Below are positions 25,763-34,615 of a DNA stretch of 64,000 nucleotides, piece after piece. The first letter of the stretch is position 1, and each line of letters opens with the position of its first letter. The translations under genes and the position numbers were made by a program. The DNA is from Chitinophagaceae bacterium (lineage in GTDB: Bacteria > Bacteroidota > Bacteroidia > Chitinophagales > Chitinophagaceae), in the NCBI GenBank assembly GCA_003168265.1, contig PMSV01000008.1, positions 62,001-126,000 on the forward strand, read 5' to 3'. The notes below the pieces were generated by a model. It saw nothing but the letters and a program-made list of their open reading frames with translations, made no database searches and was not told the origin of the DNA.

Positions 25763-26003
25763 ATATGTGGGTTTTAGTTTTGACTGAATGACTAACGATA
25801 AGATTTGAGAATACAGATCTTTGTATGGAATGGAGGTGATTAGTAAATATAGTCCCTTTTCTCATTCCAGAAAAAAATATCGCCTTGATGCGAATAGCTT
25901 TTTGAAAAATCATTCTACCGGTATTTTTCAATAGTTCCCCGTTGGAATAAATATCGTTTGGTCAATCAACCTTTTTCACTTTTTTTCCGTCTTTAGAAAG
26001 TCA

Positions 26004-28841
26004 ATGAATATCAAGGCTTTTCTGCTGCAGGGTTTGCTAATCATTATGATTTTTCCGCATGCGGTAAAAGGACAGGCCGTGCGGCGAAGTTCGGTTCCCC
26101 GCGCTTCGGTAAAAGGAAAGATCCTGGATAGCGCCAATAGCCAGGTCATGACTGATGCAACCATAACGGTCCATCCAATGTCAGGGGACAGCTCATCTGC
26201 CGTTTTTGCTATCGCGGACACCAAGGGGGCTTTCCAGATTAAGGGCCTTTCCGCAGGTCGTTATAAAATGATGATCAGTTTTGAAGGGTACCGTCATATT
26301 GAGATGATATTTCTCCTCAATGGGAAAGACCTGGACCTTGGAACTTTTAAAATGCGACATACGATTGACGCACTTCCTGAGGTATTCATCGAGAAACCAC
26401 CCATGCGAATCAAAAAAGATACGGTTGAATACAATGCTAGTTCCTATACTGTCAAGCCTAATGCTGTGGTAGAAGACCAATTGAAAAAATTACCCGGAGT
26501 TCAGGTGGATGCTTCCGGCAATATCACGGCCCAGGGTGAACAGGTCACCAGGGTACTGGTCAACGGAAAACGTTTTTTCACGGATGACCCCAAACTTGCG
26601 ACTCGCAATCTGCCTCCGGAAATGATTGAAACTTATCAGATTTTCGATGACGTGGACGATCAGAGTAAGTTCTCGGGTTTTGATGATGGCAACAGGATAA
26701 AGACCCTAAACATTATTACCAGAAAAGACAGAAGACAAGGGTACTTTGGGAGGGCTGTGGCAGGAGCCGGGACAGATCAAACCTATGATGAGTCCTACAA
26801 TTTTCACCGATTTGAAAACGACCGTCAGATCTCCCTGCTCGGCCAGGCCAATGACATCAATAAACAAAATTTTACAGCCCAGGATATTTTGGGTTCTTCC
26901 GGAAGCAGGAGAGGGAGCGGGGGAGGACCCTCAGTGGCAACAAACCAAATGTCACCCGGGATAACTACAGTTTGGGCCTCGGGGATCAATTACCGCGACA
27001 ATTGGGGACATGGGCTGGAAGGTTACGGAAGTTATTTTTATAATTGGACCCATGCTTCCACGGCAACTCAATCGCTCACTGAAAAATTCTTTGCCGATAG
27101 CTCCAATATGATCAATAGCAACAATTCAGGCATTGCCAGGACCGGAGCCCACCGCGTCGCATTCAATATCGAATCCCATGCGGACAGTGCTGATATGGTG
27201 GTATTCAGGCCAAATATTGTGTTCCAGACAAGTCAGCCGCAATCTGTTTCCCAATCAGGCGAGTTGGATCAGGACGGAGACTCGATCAGCAATTCAAATG
27301 GAAACAATAACAGTAAGACCCATGGCTTCAATGTGAACGGCTCCAACCTGACCTACCGCCACCGCTTCGGACAGACCCACCGTACACTAACATTCGATAT
27401 CACGGGAACTGTCAATATCAATGAAGGGGATGGTTACAATAACGCAAACAATGAATTCTATAAACTGGATTCAATGCAATTATTAAAACAGTATTATCAG
27501 GATTCATTGTATTCAGTTTCCCTAAGCCCGACAATTTCTTATACCGAACCTCTAAGCGCTCATACTGCACTTCAATTAAGCTATAATCATAGCTATAATC
27601 GTTCTTATACAGTGGGAAATACCTATGATTTTTCTACGGCTATCGGCGAATATTCAGAATTTGACAGCCTCTTCAGCAATACCTACCGTTTCCTGTCCAA
27701 TTCAGACAGGCTGACCTTAAGCTGGAGGGGTCAGGAGGGCAAACTCAGCCTCAACCTCGGTACGGGAGTACAATTGCTGAGGTTCAATAGTCTGAATACG
27801 ACAAAGGATATCGATGTAGATCACGATTACCTCAATTTTACTCCAACCGTCAGTATCCGCTATTCATTTACCAGTCGCCAGCGGTTACAGATCTATTATA
27901 TGGGTCGCACAGGAACTCCTACCGCATCGCAATTGCAGCCGCTGACCACGACCACCGATAATATCAATTACACTTTAGGCAACCCTGATCTTAAACCGCA
28001 ATTCACCCATAGTATCCGAATGCTCTTCTCCTCCTATGAACCTTCCAGCCAGCGGGTGATCTTTGCTACTGTCAATGCAAGCGCCATCGTGGATGATATA
28101 CAAAACACGATCACTCCCAATCTCAAAGGTGGAGAAACTACTTCCTTTGTAAACCTCAACGGCACCTATACAGCGGCAGGATATTTCAATTATGGATTTG
28201 CTTTGCGCAGGCCCAAATCCAATCTAAACCTTATTGCCAATATCAATTATGCCCAGAGTCAAAACCTGCTGGACACTTCCCTTATCAGGGAAGAATATGC
28301 CCATGATTATACACATACGACGGGACTTTCCGGTACCGTCTCCTGGACCTCCAATATCAAAAAGAATTTCGACATGAACCTGAGTGCGGCCTCCAACTAT
28401 ACGATTGCCCGCAATAGCCTCAGGCCTTCGCAAAATCTGGATTATTTTTCAGAAGTCATCGATGGAGAATTCACCGCCTATACCAATAGCGGCTGGTTGA
28501 TCGCTTCGGCATTTACCTATACCTATACGGATAACCAGACGCCCGGCTACAATGCAAGCGTACCACTCTGGAGCCCTTCTATTGCCAAGGAATTATTCAA
28601 AAAGAAAAACGGAGAGATTCGCTTATCTCTCTTCGATGCGCTCAACAAAAATACCTCAGTGTCCAAGTCTGTCACACTAAACCAGGTAACGGATACCCGT
28701 ACCGAAGTATTGAGTCGTTACCTGATGATGAGTTTTATATACAACCTCAATAATTTTTCGGGGAATGGTCAGAAAAGAATGCCCGGAGTTTTCCCCAGGG
28801 GTATGCGTGGCGGAGGGGGTGGTTTTCGGAATAACCAGTGA
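26004..28841 (+). CDS. Outer membrane beta-barrel protein with CarboxypepD_reg-like domain (OMP_b-brl_3, TonB-dependent receptor-like)
   Basis: 945 aa with signal peptide (MNIKAFLLQGLLIIMIFPHAVKGQ). Residues about 35-115 form a carboxypeptidase-regulatory-like domain (VKGKILDSANSQVMTDATITV). A plug-like region follows (TVKPNAVVEDQLKKLPGVQV, VTRVLVNGKRFFTDDP), then a long barrel rich in aromatic, Asn and Ser strands. The C-terminus is Gly-rich (MRGGGGGFRNNQ). This matches the outer-membrane OMP_b-brl_3 family, related to TonB-dependent receptors; the cargo is unknown. Neighbours give no hint. Confidence 0.9.
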   Translation: MNIKAFLLQGLLIIMIFPHAVKGQAVRRSSVPRASVKGKILDSANSQVMTDATITVHPMSGDSSSAVFAIADTKGAFQIKGLSAGRYKMMISFEGYRHIEMIFLLNGKDLDLGTFKMRHTIDALPEVFIEKPPMRIKKDTVEYNASSYTVKPNAVVEDQLKKLPGVQVDASGNITAQGEQVTRVLVNGKRFFTDDPKLATRNLPPEMIETYQIFDDVDDQSKFSGFDDGNRIKTLNIITRKDRRQGYFGRAVAGAGTDQTYDESYNFHRFENDRQISLLGQANDINKQNFTAQDILGSSGSRRGSGGGPSVATNQMSPGITTVWASGINYRDNWGHGLEGYGSYFYNWTHASTATQSLTEKFFADSSNMINSNNSGIARTGAHRVAFNIESHADSADMVVFRPNIVFQTSQPQSVSQSGELDQDGDSISNSNGNNNSKTHGFNVNGSNLTYRHRFGQTHRTLTFDITGTVNINEGDGYNNANNEFYKLDSMQLLKQYYQDSLYSVSLSPTISYTEPLSAHTALQLSYNHSYNRSYTVGNTYDFSTAIGEYSEFDSLFSNTYRFLSNSDRLTLSWRGQEGKLSLNLGTGVQLLRFNSLNTTKDIDVDHDYLNFTPTVSIRYSFTSRQRLQIYYMGRTGTPTASQLQPLTTTTDNINYTLGNPDLKPQFTHSIRMLFSSYEPSSQRVIFATVNASAIVDDIQNTITPNLKGGETTSFVNLNGTYTAAGYFNYGFALRRPKSNLNLIANINYAQSQNLLDTSLIREEYAHDYTHTTGLSGTVSWTSNIKKNFDMNLSAASNYTIARNSLRPSQNLDYFSEVIDGEFTAYTNSGWLIASAFTYTYTDNQTPGYNASVPLWSPSIAKELFKKKNGEIRLSLFDALNKNTSVSKSVTLNQVTDTRTEVLSRYLMMSFIYNLNNFSGNGQKRMPGVFPRGMRGGGGGFRNNQ

Positions 28842-29064
28842 TGTTTCCAATTTTTATTATTCCTTTCTTCTAAGTAAATCCAGGCAGCTTCCTTTCATTT
28901 TATCCCAACTTTGGCGCAGGGCCAATATGAGTTTTTCCTGATCAGTACGCTGGAAGGCCGCCGGTCTCTTAAAAAAAATATTCGAGGTGAACCATTGCAC
29001 AAAATAGATGTTATAACATCGAAGCTACTAATTTTTTAAAATTATGTTTTTTAAACAATTGAAT

Positions 29065-29697
29065 ATGAGTTTATTAGAATCTTTGAATTGGCGATATGCC
29101 ACCAAGAGAATGAATGGAAAAAAAATCCCTCAGGAAAAATTGGAGGCCATCCTTGAGGCGGCCCGCCTGGCTCCGACTTCCAGCGGTTTACAGCCTTTTA
29201 AAATTCTTGTGATCAGCAACCCTGAAATGCTAAAGAAAATACAGGTCATTGCTCATAATCAGCAACAGATCTCGGAAGCCTCTCATCTTCTTGTTTTTGC
29301 TGCCTATGACAATATCACGGAAAAAAATATTGAAGAAGTCTTCTTCCAGGTAACAAGGGAAAGAGGACTTGCTGAGGATTCCCTGGACGAATATGCCAAC
29401 AGGCTGAAAACTGTTTTTGCAAGCCGCAGTCTGCAGGAACGTTTTGAATCCGCCGCACGTCAGGCCTATATTGCTTTTGGAATTGCCATTGCGGCGGCAG
29501 CAGAGCAAAAGGTAGATGCAACTCCAATGGAAGGTTTCAATGCCGAACAATTGGACCAGTTGCTTGGACTTAGAGAAAAAGGGCTTCGCAGTTTGACCCT
29601 GCTTCCGCTTGGGTACAGGGACACGGAAAAAGACTGGTTGGCAAATATGAAAAAAGTAAGAAAACCTAAAGACCAGATTTTTATTGAATACAATTGA
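29065..29697 (+). CDS. NAD(P)H-dependent nitroreductase family oxidoreductase
   Basis: 210 aa from ATG 29065 (MSLLESLNWRYATKRMNGKK), the usual family N-terminus; ATG 29044 would add seven residues. FMN-binding nitroreductase fold: LEAARLAPTSSGLQPFKILVI, the ARQAYIAFGIAIAAAAEQKVDATPMEGF segment and LLPLGYRD near the C-terminus. Typical of NfsB/YdgI-like enzymes that reduce nitro compounds or quinones. Monocistronic, ending at a terminator-like hairpin. Confidence 0.9.
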   Translation: MSLLESLNWRYATKRMNGKKIPQEKLEAILEAARLAPTSSGLQPFKILVISNPEMLKKIQVIAHNQQQISEASHLLVFAAYDNITEKNIEEVFFQVTRERGLAEDSLDEYANRLKTVFASRSLQERFESAARQAYIAFGIAIAAAAEQKVDATPMEGFNAEQLDQLLGLREKGLRSLTLLPLGYRDTEKDWLANMKKVRKPKDQIFIEYN

Positions 29698-29727
29698 TCA
29701 TTTGAATTTTGATATGAGTGGGTCCCG

Positions 29728-29753
29728 ACTGATTTGATCAGTGGCCTTTTTTT
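29728..29753 (+). terminator. Terminator after the nitroreductase gene
   Basis: ACTGAT/ATCAGT (3-nt loop) extended by CC/GG across a bulged G, followed by CC and seven T (29747-29753). It lies between convergent genes. Confidence 0.55.
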
Positions 29754-30118
29754 CAGGAGTTTCCCATCATTGTGACCAGGTTTGCGGAATCCAGGGCCTG
29801 TTTATGATTGTATTCGAAAGTCATTCTCTTGATATTGATGATATCAATAATGGTTCCGATACCGCAGAATCCACCGGTAAATAAATACAGAAGGCCCAGG
29901 GCAGTATCCCCGATCACAAAACGCTGGATGCCCGCAACTCCGAAAAATCCGATGATCGTAAGAATCAGCAGATTCTGCTGATCCTTTCTTTTTCCCTGGT
30001 AGAATATTATGAATTGCTGCTGCTGGTTTTCAGTCATATCCTTCAGCAGGGATTGCAGGACCATCAATTCATCGGGTTGCAATCCCGGAAGCATCATGAG
30101 CAATTGTTGTTGGTTCAT
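29753..30118 (-). CDS. TM2 domain-containing membrane protein
   Basis: 121 aa from ATG 30118 (MNQQQLLMMLPGLQPDELMVLQSLL). Soluble helical N-terminus, then two transmembrane helices joined by a short loop: NLLILTIIGFFGVAGIQRFVIGDTALGLLYLFTGGFCGIGTIIDIINI, the TM2 domain. Function of TM2 proteins in bacteria is unknown. The gene overlaps the upstream DUF2752 gene by about 50 bp. Confidence 0.88.
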   Translation of the reverse strand: MNQQQLLMMLPGLQPDELMVLQSLLKDMTENQQQQFIIFYQGKRKDQQNLLILTIIGFFGVAGIQRFVIGDTALGLLYLFTGGFCGIGTIIDIINIKRMTFEYNHKQALDSANLVTMMGNS

Positions 30119-30413
30119 ATCGGCCAATTTGGTTTTTATCAGCAATTAAAGGTTTGAGCGTTTGGAAGATCAAGACGATTGTCGCCGGAATCCCGAAGGG
30201 ATGCTCCCGGAAGGATTTCAGAAACTGAAAATGCATTGCATCGTGAATCGCATGGCCGATCCCGCAACCGGGACAATGCGTAAAGCCCATCCACTTGAAA
30301 AGGCAGAAAGATGGTCCGCCAACCGCATCATTTAAAAAATAGAGGAGAACCAGGCTGATACCCCAAAAAACGCTTTCAAGGTAAGAGCCCTGTTTTTTTC
30401 CAAGTGATCCCAT
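30069..30413 (-). CDS. DUF2752 membrane protein
   Basis: 114 aa with two to three transmembrane segments. The FTHCPGCGIGHAIHDAMHFQFLKSFREHPFGIPATIVLI region, with C-P-G-C-G before a helix, is the DUF2752 signature. The last part overlaps the TM2 gene by about 50 bp in a different frame; this pair is often adjacent in Bacteroidota. No function is known for DUF2752; the CPGCG could bind metal or act in redox chemistry (inference). Confidence 0.85.
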   Translation of the reverse strand: MGSLGKKQGSYLESVFWGISLVLLYFLNDAVGGPSFCLFKWMGFTHCPGCGIGHAIHDAMHFQFLKSFREHPFGIPATIVLIFQTLKPLIADKNQIGRYEPTTIAHDASGIATR

Positions 30414-30457
30414 GTATATTTAAAGTTATGGATTGTATTCTAATTTCTAGTATTTTT

Positions 30458-31015
30458 TTACGCCTTCATCCATTGTTCCAGGCTGAGTACTTCCGCCTGC
30501 CTGGGAAAGATCTTCCTCAGTAATACCCGGTGAACTTCTTCATCCATATCTGCACAGCAATCTGAAATTACACTGATCTGGAAATCCTTATCAGCAGCTT
30601 CCCTCAATGTGGACAATACCACCCCGGAAGTAGCTATCCCGCATAGAATCAGATGGCGTATATCTTTTGCCCGAAGGACAACTTCAAGATCGCTTCCCGT
30701 GAATGCACTGACCCTTCTTTTAACGACCCTGATTTCGTCCTCCTTTGGTGCCAATGAAGGATCCACTTTCAGAAATTCTGTTGCGTCCGAGCTGGCAAAG
30801 CGGGCCCTCCCTGCCGAAAAACCTTTGTTGAAATCGCTGACTTCCGGAGCGCCTTTTCGAAAACCTACGGTCACATAGATCACAGGAATATTCAAAACCC
30901 GCGCATGGGCGATCGCCTGGGCTGTCTTGTTTTTTAGATCCGAAGAATCGGGAAGAATGCCAAGGATTGATGTCTGCATGTCCATCACAAGGATGGCGCT
31001 TTTTGGATTGCTCAT
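30458..31015 (-). CDS. Isochorismatase-fold hydrolase lacking the usual catalytic Cys
   Basis: 185 aa. Fold features are clear: AILVMDMQTSILG with the first acidic residue, a Lys in RVVKRRVSAFTGSDLE, and LILCGIATSGVVLSTLREAADKDFQISVISDCCAD. The position that is normally Cys in GxxTxxCV is Val here (GIATSGVVL). The Cys-less branch of the fold includes isochorismatases EntB/PhzD, so it could be a true isochorismatase-like enzyme or a different hydrolase. No siderophore or phenazine genes are nearby. Confidence 0.85.
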   Translation of the reverse strand: MSNPKSAILVMDMQTSILGILPDSSDLKNKTAQAIAHARVLNIPVIYVTVGFRKGAPEVSDFNKGFSAGRARFASSDATEFLKVDPSLAPKEDEIRVVKRRVSAFTGSDLEVVLRAKDIRHLILCGIATSGVVLSTLREAADKDFQISVISDCCADMDEEVHRVLLRKIFPRQAEVLSLEQWMKA

Positions 31016-31083
31016 GTTTTATTTATTATTTTTTCGACAATCTTACTGCCATTAATAAACTTACCAATACATATAGTAGTGAA

Positions 31084-32388
31084 TTATCTAATGACTGTTT
31101 CGGTTTCTTCTAATCCACGGGTCAGTGCTTCGGCGGTCATATCGGGCTGCTTTTGTACTGAAAGCTGTTCTTCCCTATGATCATTAATCAGGGTTTTCGA
31201 AAATACAAGCGCAATCAGAATGGCAATACAACCTTGAATGAGGATGGTGTCAGGAGCCCCGATCTTCTGGGATATCGTCCCTACCATTAATCCTCCCAGG
31301 GGCAGCATGCCAAACATGGCCATGGCAACATAACTTATCATTCTCCCCCTCATATTGTGAGCGGAACGGACTTGCACAATCGTGATGAAGATAGTGGATA
31401 AGGACATGGTACCAAATCCGGCCAGCACGGCAAATGGCATGGCATTCGGAAAATGGGTTAAATGGGAAAAGCCGATAAGGGCAATTCCGAGCAGGGAGGT
31501 ATTTATCAGCAAAACCTTTCTCAGGTTGATCCCCGGTTTAATCGAGGCCAGAAAAATCGTACCTGCGATGGCTCCCATGCCGATAAAACTATAGATATAT
31601 CCGAAAGTGAGCGCATTGCCTTTAAATATAGTTTTAGCGAATACCGGCAGGAGCGTATCATAGGGCATGACCAAAAAACAAAGTAATCCCAGCATTAGTA
31701 TGAGCATGCTGATGGAGGGAGTATTCTTCAAATACCGGAAACCATCCCGGAATTCTAAAATCGCTTTCTTTTTTTCAGGAGGCTTTACATGGATGGGCAA
31801 TTTGAGTAGGGTCAAAGAACCGAGGACTGCCAGGAAGCTTAAAGCATTGAGCAGAAAACAGACACCGGAACCGAATTTTTGCAGAATGATCCCGGAGAAA
31901 GCCGGTCCAATTAGCCTCGCTATATTGACCATGGATGAATTGAGCGCCATGGCATTGGGTAATTCGGATTTGTCTTTTATCAATTCATGCACGAGGGGTT
32001 GACGGGCAGGCACATCAAAAGCATTGATCGTGCCCAGGATCACATTTAGTGCAAAAATCTCCCAAAGCCGGGAATGACCGCTTAAGACAAGGATGGCCAA
32101 GACCAGGGCCTGCAAGAGCGAGGCCGATTGGGTGATCAGCAGGATCCTGTAGCGCTGATAACGGTCTGCTATGATTCCTCCGTAAAGGGAGAACAGAAAG
32201 GAAGGGAACTGGGCGGTGAATACACTCAGACCCAGCATGAAAGGAGAATGGGTCAATGAATAAATGACCCAACTGATCGCTGTTCTTTGCATCCAGGTCC
32301 CGATCTGTGAAATTGACTGCCCGGTAAAAAAGAGGGCATAATTCCTGTTGCGGAAAGCCCTGAAAGTATCTATTTTATTGATCCTCAT
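31084..32388 (-). CDS. MFS transporter (EntS-like, drug/enterobactin exporter type)
   Basis: 434 aa from ATG 32388 (MRINKIDTFRAFRNRNYALFFTGQSISQIGTWMQRTAISWV), the standard start of this MFS branch (MFS_3). About twelve transmembrane helices, loop GGIIADRYQRYRILL. The start overlaps the end of the MarR gene by 14 bp, so both are on one transcript and the exporter is probably induced when MarR releases its operator. Substrate unknown, likely a toxic small molecule. Confidence 0.9.
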   Translation of the reverse strand: MRINKIDTFRAFRNRNYALFFTGQSISQIGTWMQRTAISWVIYSLTHSPFMLGLSVFTAQFPSFLFSLYGGIIADRYQRYRILLITQSASLLQALVLAILVLSGHSRLWEIFALNVILGTINAFDVPARQPLVHELIKDKSELPNAMALNSSMVNIARLIGPAFSGIILQKFGSGVCFLLNALSFLAVLGSLTLLKLPIHVKPPEKKKAILEFRDGFRYLKNTPSISMLILMLGLLCFLVMPYDTLLPVFAKTIFKGNALTFGYIYSFIGMGAIAGTIFLASIKPGINLRKVLLINTSLLGIALIGFSHLTHFPNAMPFAVLAGFGTMSLSTIFITIVQVRSAHNMRGRMISYVAMAMFGMLPLGGLMVGTISQKIGAPDTILIQGCIAILIALVFSKTLINDHREEQLSVQKQPDMTAEALTRGLEETETVIR

Positions 32389-32812
32389 ATAATCGTCCCA
32401 ACAGGCCCAGGGCTTGATAAAGGCTTTCTTTTTCTTCTCTGTTATATATATTACTGATGCGCATGGCCAGCCAATCCTCTTTTTCTTTTCTCCTTTGCTC
32501 AAGCCGGAGCAGGCCCTTTTTTGATAGGGATACGATGGTCTTTCTTTTGTCCGTTGCGGATTCCTTTCGGTTTATATAATCCATTTCTTCCAGCCGGTGC
32601 AGGACCTGGGACATGAACTGGGAGGAGATCTTCAACTGGGCGCAAAGTTCGGATGGGAGGGCCCGCTCCTGTGAAAGAAGAATCCTGACCACATTCTCTT
32701 CTGCAACAGATAGTTGCGCCGGGCCGCCGAATTGCTTTCGCAGGTTACGCCTGAGCCTGGCTAATGCATCGCGCAATTGATGAGCCAGTTTCAGGTCTTT
32801 TTCTGAAGGCAT
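32375..32812 (-). CDS. MarR family transcriptional regulator
   Basis: 145 aa from ATG 32812; the TTG further upstream lies inside the operator and is excluded. Winged helix: LSVAEENVVRILLSQERALPSELCAQLKISSQFMSQVLHRLEEMDYINRKESATDKRKTIVSLSKKG, with the DxRxxxV-type wing as DKRKTIV. It is translationally coupled to the MFS exporter. The near-perfect dyad just upstream suggests autorepression. Confidence 0.93.
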   Translation of the reverse strand: MPSEKDLKLAHQLRDALARLRRNLRKQFGGPAQLSVAEENVVRILLSQERALPSELCAQLKISSQFMSQVLHRLEEMDYINRKESATDKRKTIVSLSKKGLLRLEQRRKEKEDWLAMRISNIYNREEKESLYQALGLLGRLYEDQ

Positions 32813-32845
32813 GCTGGAAAGAATTAATTTGTTAAGATTATTTGT

Positions 32846-32869
32846 AAAGTAATTTTGCAAAGTTACTTT
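32846..32869. promoter_or_regulatory. MarR operator overlapping a TAACTTTG -7 box
   Basis: A 24-bp inverted repeat (22 of 24 symmetric positions), with AAAGTAA and TTACTTT arms and a TTTGCAAA core. On the minus strand TAACTTTG (32865-32858) is an exact TAnnTTTG -7 box, so bound repressor would cover the promoter. The MarR ATG lies about 46 bp downstream. Confidence 0.75.
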
Positions 32870-32910
32870 GATATTTTCAGAAAAAAAAATAAATGACGGG
32901 ATTGAGAAAA

Positions 32911-32940
32911 TAGAAAACCCGGAGAATTCCGGGTTTTCTA
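32911..32940. terminator. Terminator after the T9SS cargo gene
   Basis: A 13-bp perfect stem (TAGAAAACCCGGA / TCCGGGTTTTCTA) with a 4-nt GAAT loop. It contains T-runs on both sides, so it can act in both directions. It lies 60 bp after the stop at 33001 and before the MarR promoter. Confidence 0.85.
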
Positions 32941-33000
32941 CTCAATTATTCAGAAACGGGGTACGATCTGATTCCATATTTTATCCTATCGATGCATGTA

Positions 33001-34398
33001 CTATCTTTTAATAAGTTTGTTATTGTATACAGATCCGTTGGCCCCCAGCACATGGAAAATATAGGTCCCGCTGGGAAAGTTGCTAACGTTGATGCTATTG
33101 GCTCCCATATTGAGTATGCCTGAATAAACCATTTTTCCGAAATCGTCATAGATAACAGCATGTGCACCGGCTGCTCCTGAATTATTTTGAACATATACCA
33201 CATCATGGGCCGGGTTGGGCCAGAGTGCAATTTGATTGTTCTCTGAACCGGCAACCTGAATGATGGAAACAGAAGAATACCTGCTGTTTCCGCTCATATC
33301 GATTTCTTCAATGCGATAGTAATTGGCTCCGACTACTGGATTGGGATCTGAGCTGGTATAATTGTTGCTTTCTTCGTTGAAACCCGTATAGGTCAGGGTT
33401 TTCCAGGTATTACCATCCACGCTTTTTTCAACATTGAATCCTTTAACCTGTGATGCATTGCCGATTGTCCAGTTGATTGAAACCTGCTGGTCCTGGTATG
33501 CTGTTGTAAAAGAAGTCCAGGACAGGGGCAACACTTCTACAGGAAAACTACAGGACGTCAGATCGGATATGGTATTTCCGTTCGAAACATTGATCGTGCC
33601 AATTGTAGTGAGGGTCCCGGTCGAAAGATCTGCCATTTTATACAGAATATTGTTGGCATCACTCAGGTACATGTCCCCTGACAGATTAAAAGCTATTCCT
33701 TTGAAGTCCTCGCCATCGGGCGTGGCTGTAGTGAAATCGACTTCCTGAGTAAGGGTAATCGAAGACTTACTTGTGGTGGGCAGCGGAGCAGGAAGTTTGA
33801 AAAGACCATAATTGCTGGTGCTTGATGTAACGATCCAGAGATTTCCAATGCCATCAATGGCCATATCGCCGGAAATCTGCGTTACCATCAGCGTACTGAT
33901 ATTGTTTCCTTTATTGTCAACCAATTTGGAGGTAATTGTAGTCCATGTATTCAATAAAATATTATAATAATAAAGATGACCGGTCTCGTCATCGCAATAG
34001 TATCCCAGACCATCGGCAGTAACAGCACCCTGTACGATTCCTGTTCCCAGGCTCACGGGGCTGTTGGCCAGCGTTGCATATACTGTTAACATCGGATCAT
34101 AGCTTACAAATGTCTGGCTCCCTGAACTGGGGTCCACGAGAAAATAATAAAATTTCCCGTTCGCTGAACTATACCCCAGCGCATTGCTCACGTTTGCAGA
34201 AGCGCCTGAATAAGGAGTGGTATTGATCTGAGAACCAATCTGCGCATCGCTGGTATTCACCTGGTATAAGGCGCCATTCCAGTCTATTGCAAAAAGGTTA
34301 TTGGGATTGCTACAAATTTGCGCTTGGGTCAGGTCATTGTTCACTAAAAGAACCAGACCAAGTGCCAGGGCTTTTAGGTGGGTAGATTTTTGCTTCAT
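33001..34398 (-). CDS. T9SS type A sorting-domain secreted protein
   Basis: 465 aa from ATG 34398, with signal peptide (MKQKSTHLKALALGLVLLVNNDLTQAQ). The first 300 residues show repeated YxxD/GNLWIV-like segments, a possible propeller (DUF6923-like). A fibronectin-like module follows (VSINWTIGNASQVKGFNVEKSVDGNTWKTL), then the T9SS type A C-terminal domain (IALWPNPAHDVVYVQNN ... GTYIFHVLGANGSVYNNKLIKR). Such a C-terminus directs export across the outer membrane by the Por/T9SS machine. Activity unknown. Confidence 0.88.
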   Translation of the reverse strand: MKQKSTHLKALALGLVLLVNNDLTQAQICSNPNNLFAIDWNGALYQVNTSDAQIGSQINTTPYSGASANVSNALGYSSANGKFYYFLVDPSSGSQTFVSYDPMLTVYATLANSPVSLGTGIVQGAVTADGLGYYCDDETGHLYYYNILLNTWTTITSKLVDNKGNNISTLMVTQISGDMAIDGIGNLWIVTSSTSNYGLFKLPAPLPTTSKSSITLTQEVDFTTATPDGEDFKGIAFNLSGDMYLSDANNILYKMADLSTGTLTTIGTINVSNGNTISDLTSCSFPVEVLPLSWTSFTTAYQDQQVSINWTIGNASQVKGFNVEKSVDGNTWKTLTYTGFNEESNNYTSSDPNPVVGANYYRIEEIDMSGNSRYSSVSIIQVAGSENNQIALWPNPAHDVVYVQNNSGAAGAHAVIYDDFGKMVYSGILNMGANSINVSNFPSGTYIFHVLGANGSVYNNKLIKR

Positions 34399-34594
34399 AT
34401 TCGATAGGGTTGATTTGAGTAAAATAATTGATAACCTCTTAAGCCCCAAAACATGCCAATAGTTAATGAATTGATTATTAGTTAGATGCGAGGCCTCTGG
34501 GAAATGAAAAATTCCGAAATCGGGAATGATTTCATTTATTGGAGAAATCAGCTTTTTATGATCTGGTCAACAGGACAGAAGCCCGGGTAGTCCT

Positions 34595-34602
34595 TAAATT
34601 TG
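34595..34602 (+). promoter_or_regulatory. TAnnTTTG -7 box before the LLM oxidoreductase
   Basis: TAAATTTG, 13 bp before the ATG, so the transcript would have a very short leader. No -33 TTTG at standard spacing was found. Confidence 0.4.
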
Positions 34603-34615
34603 CGTAAATCTTCGT

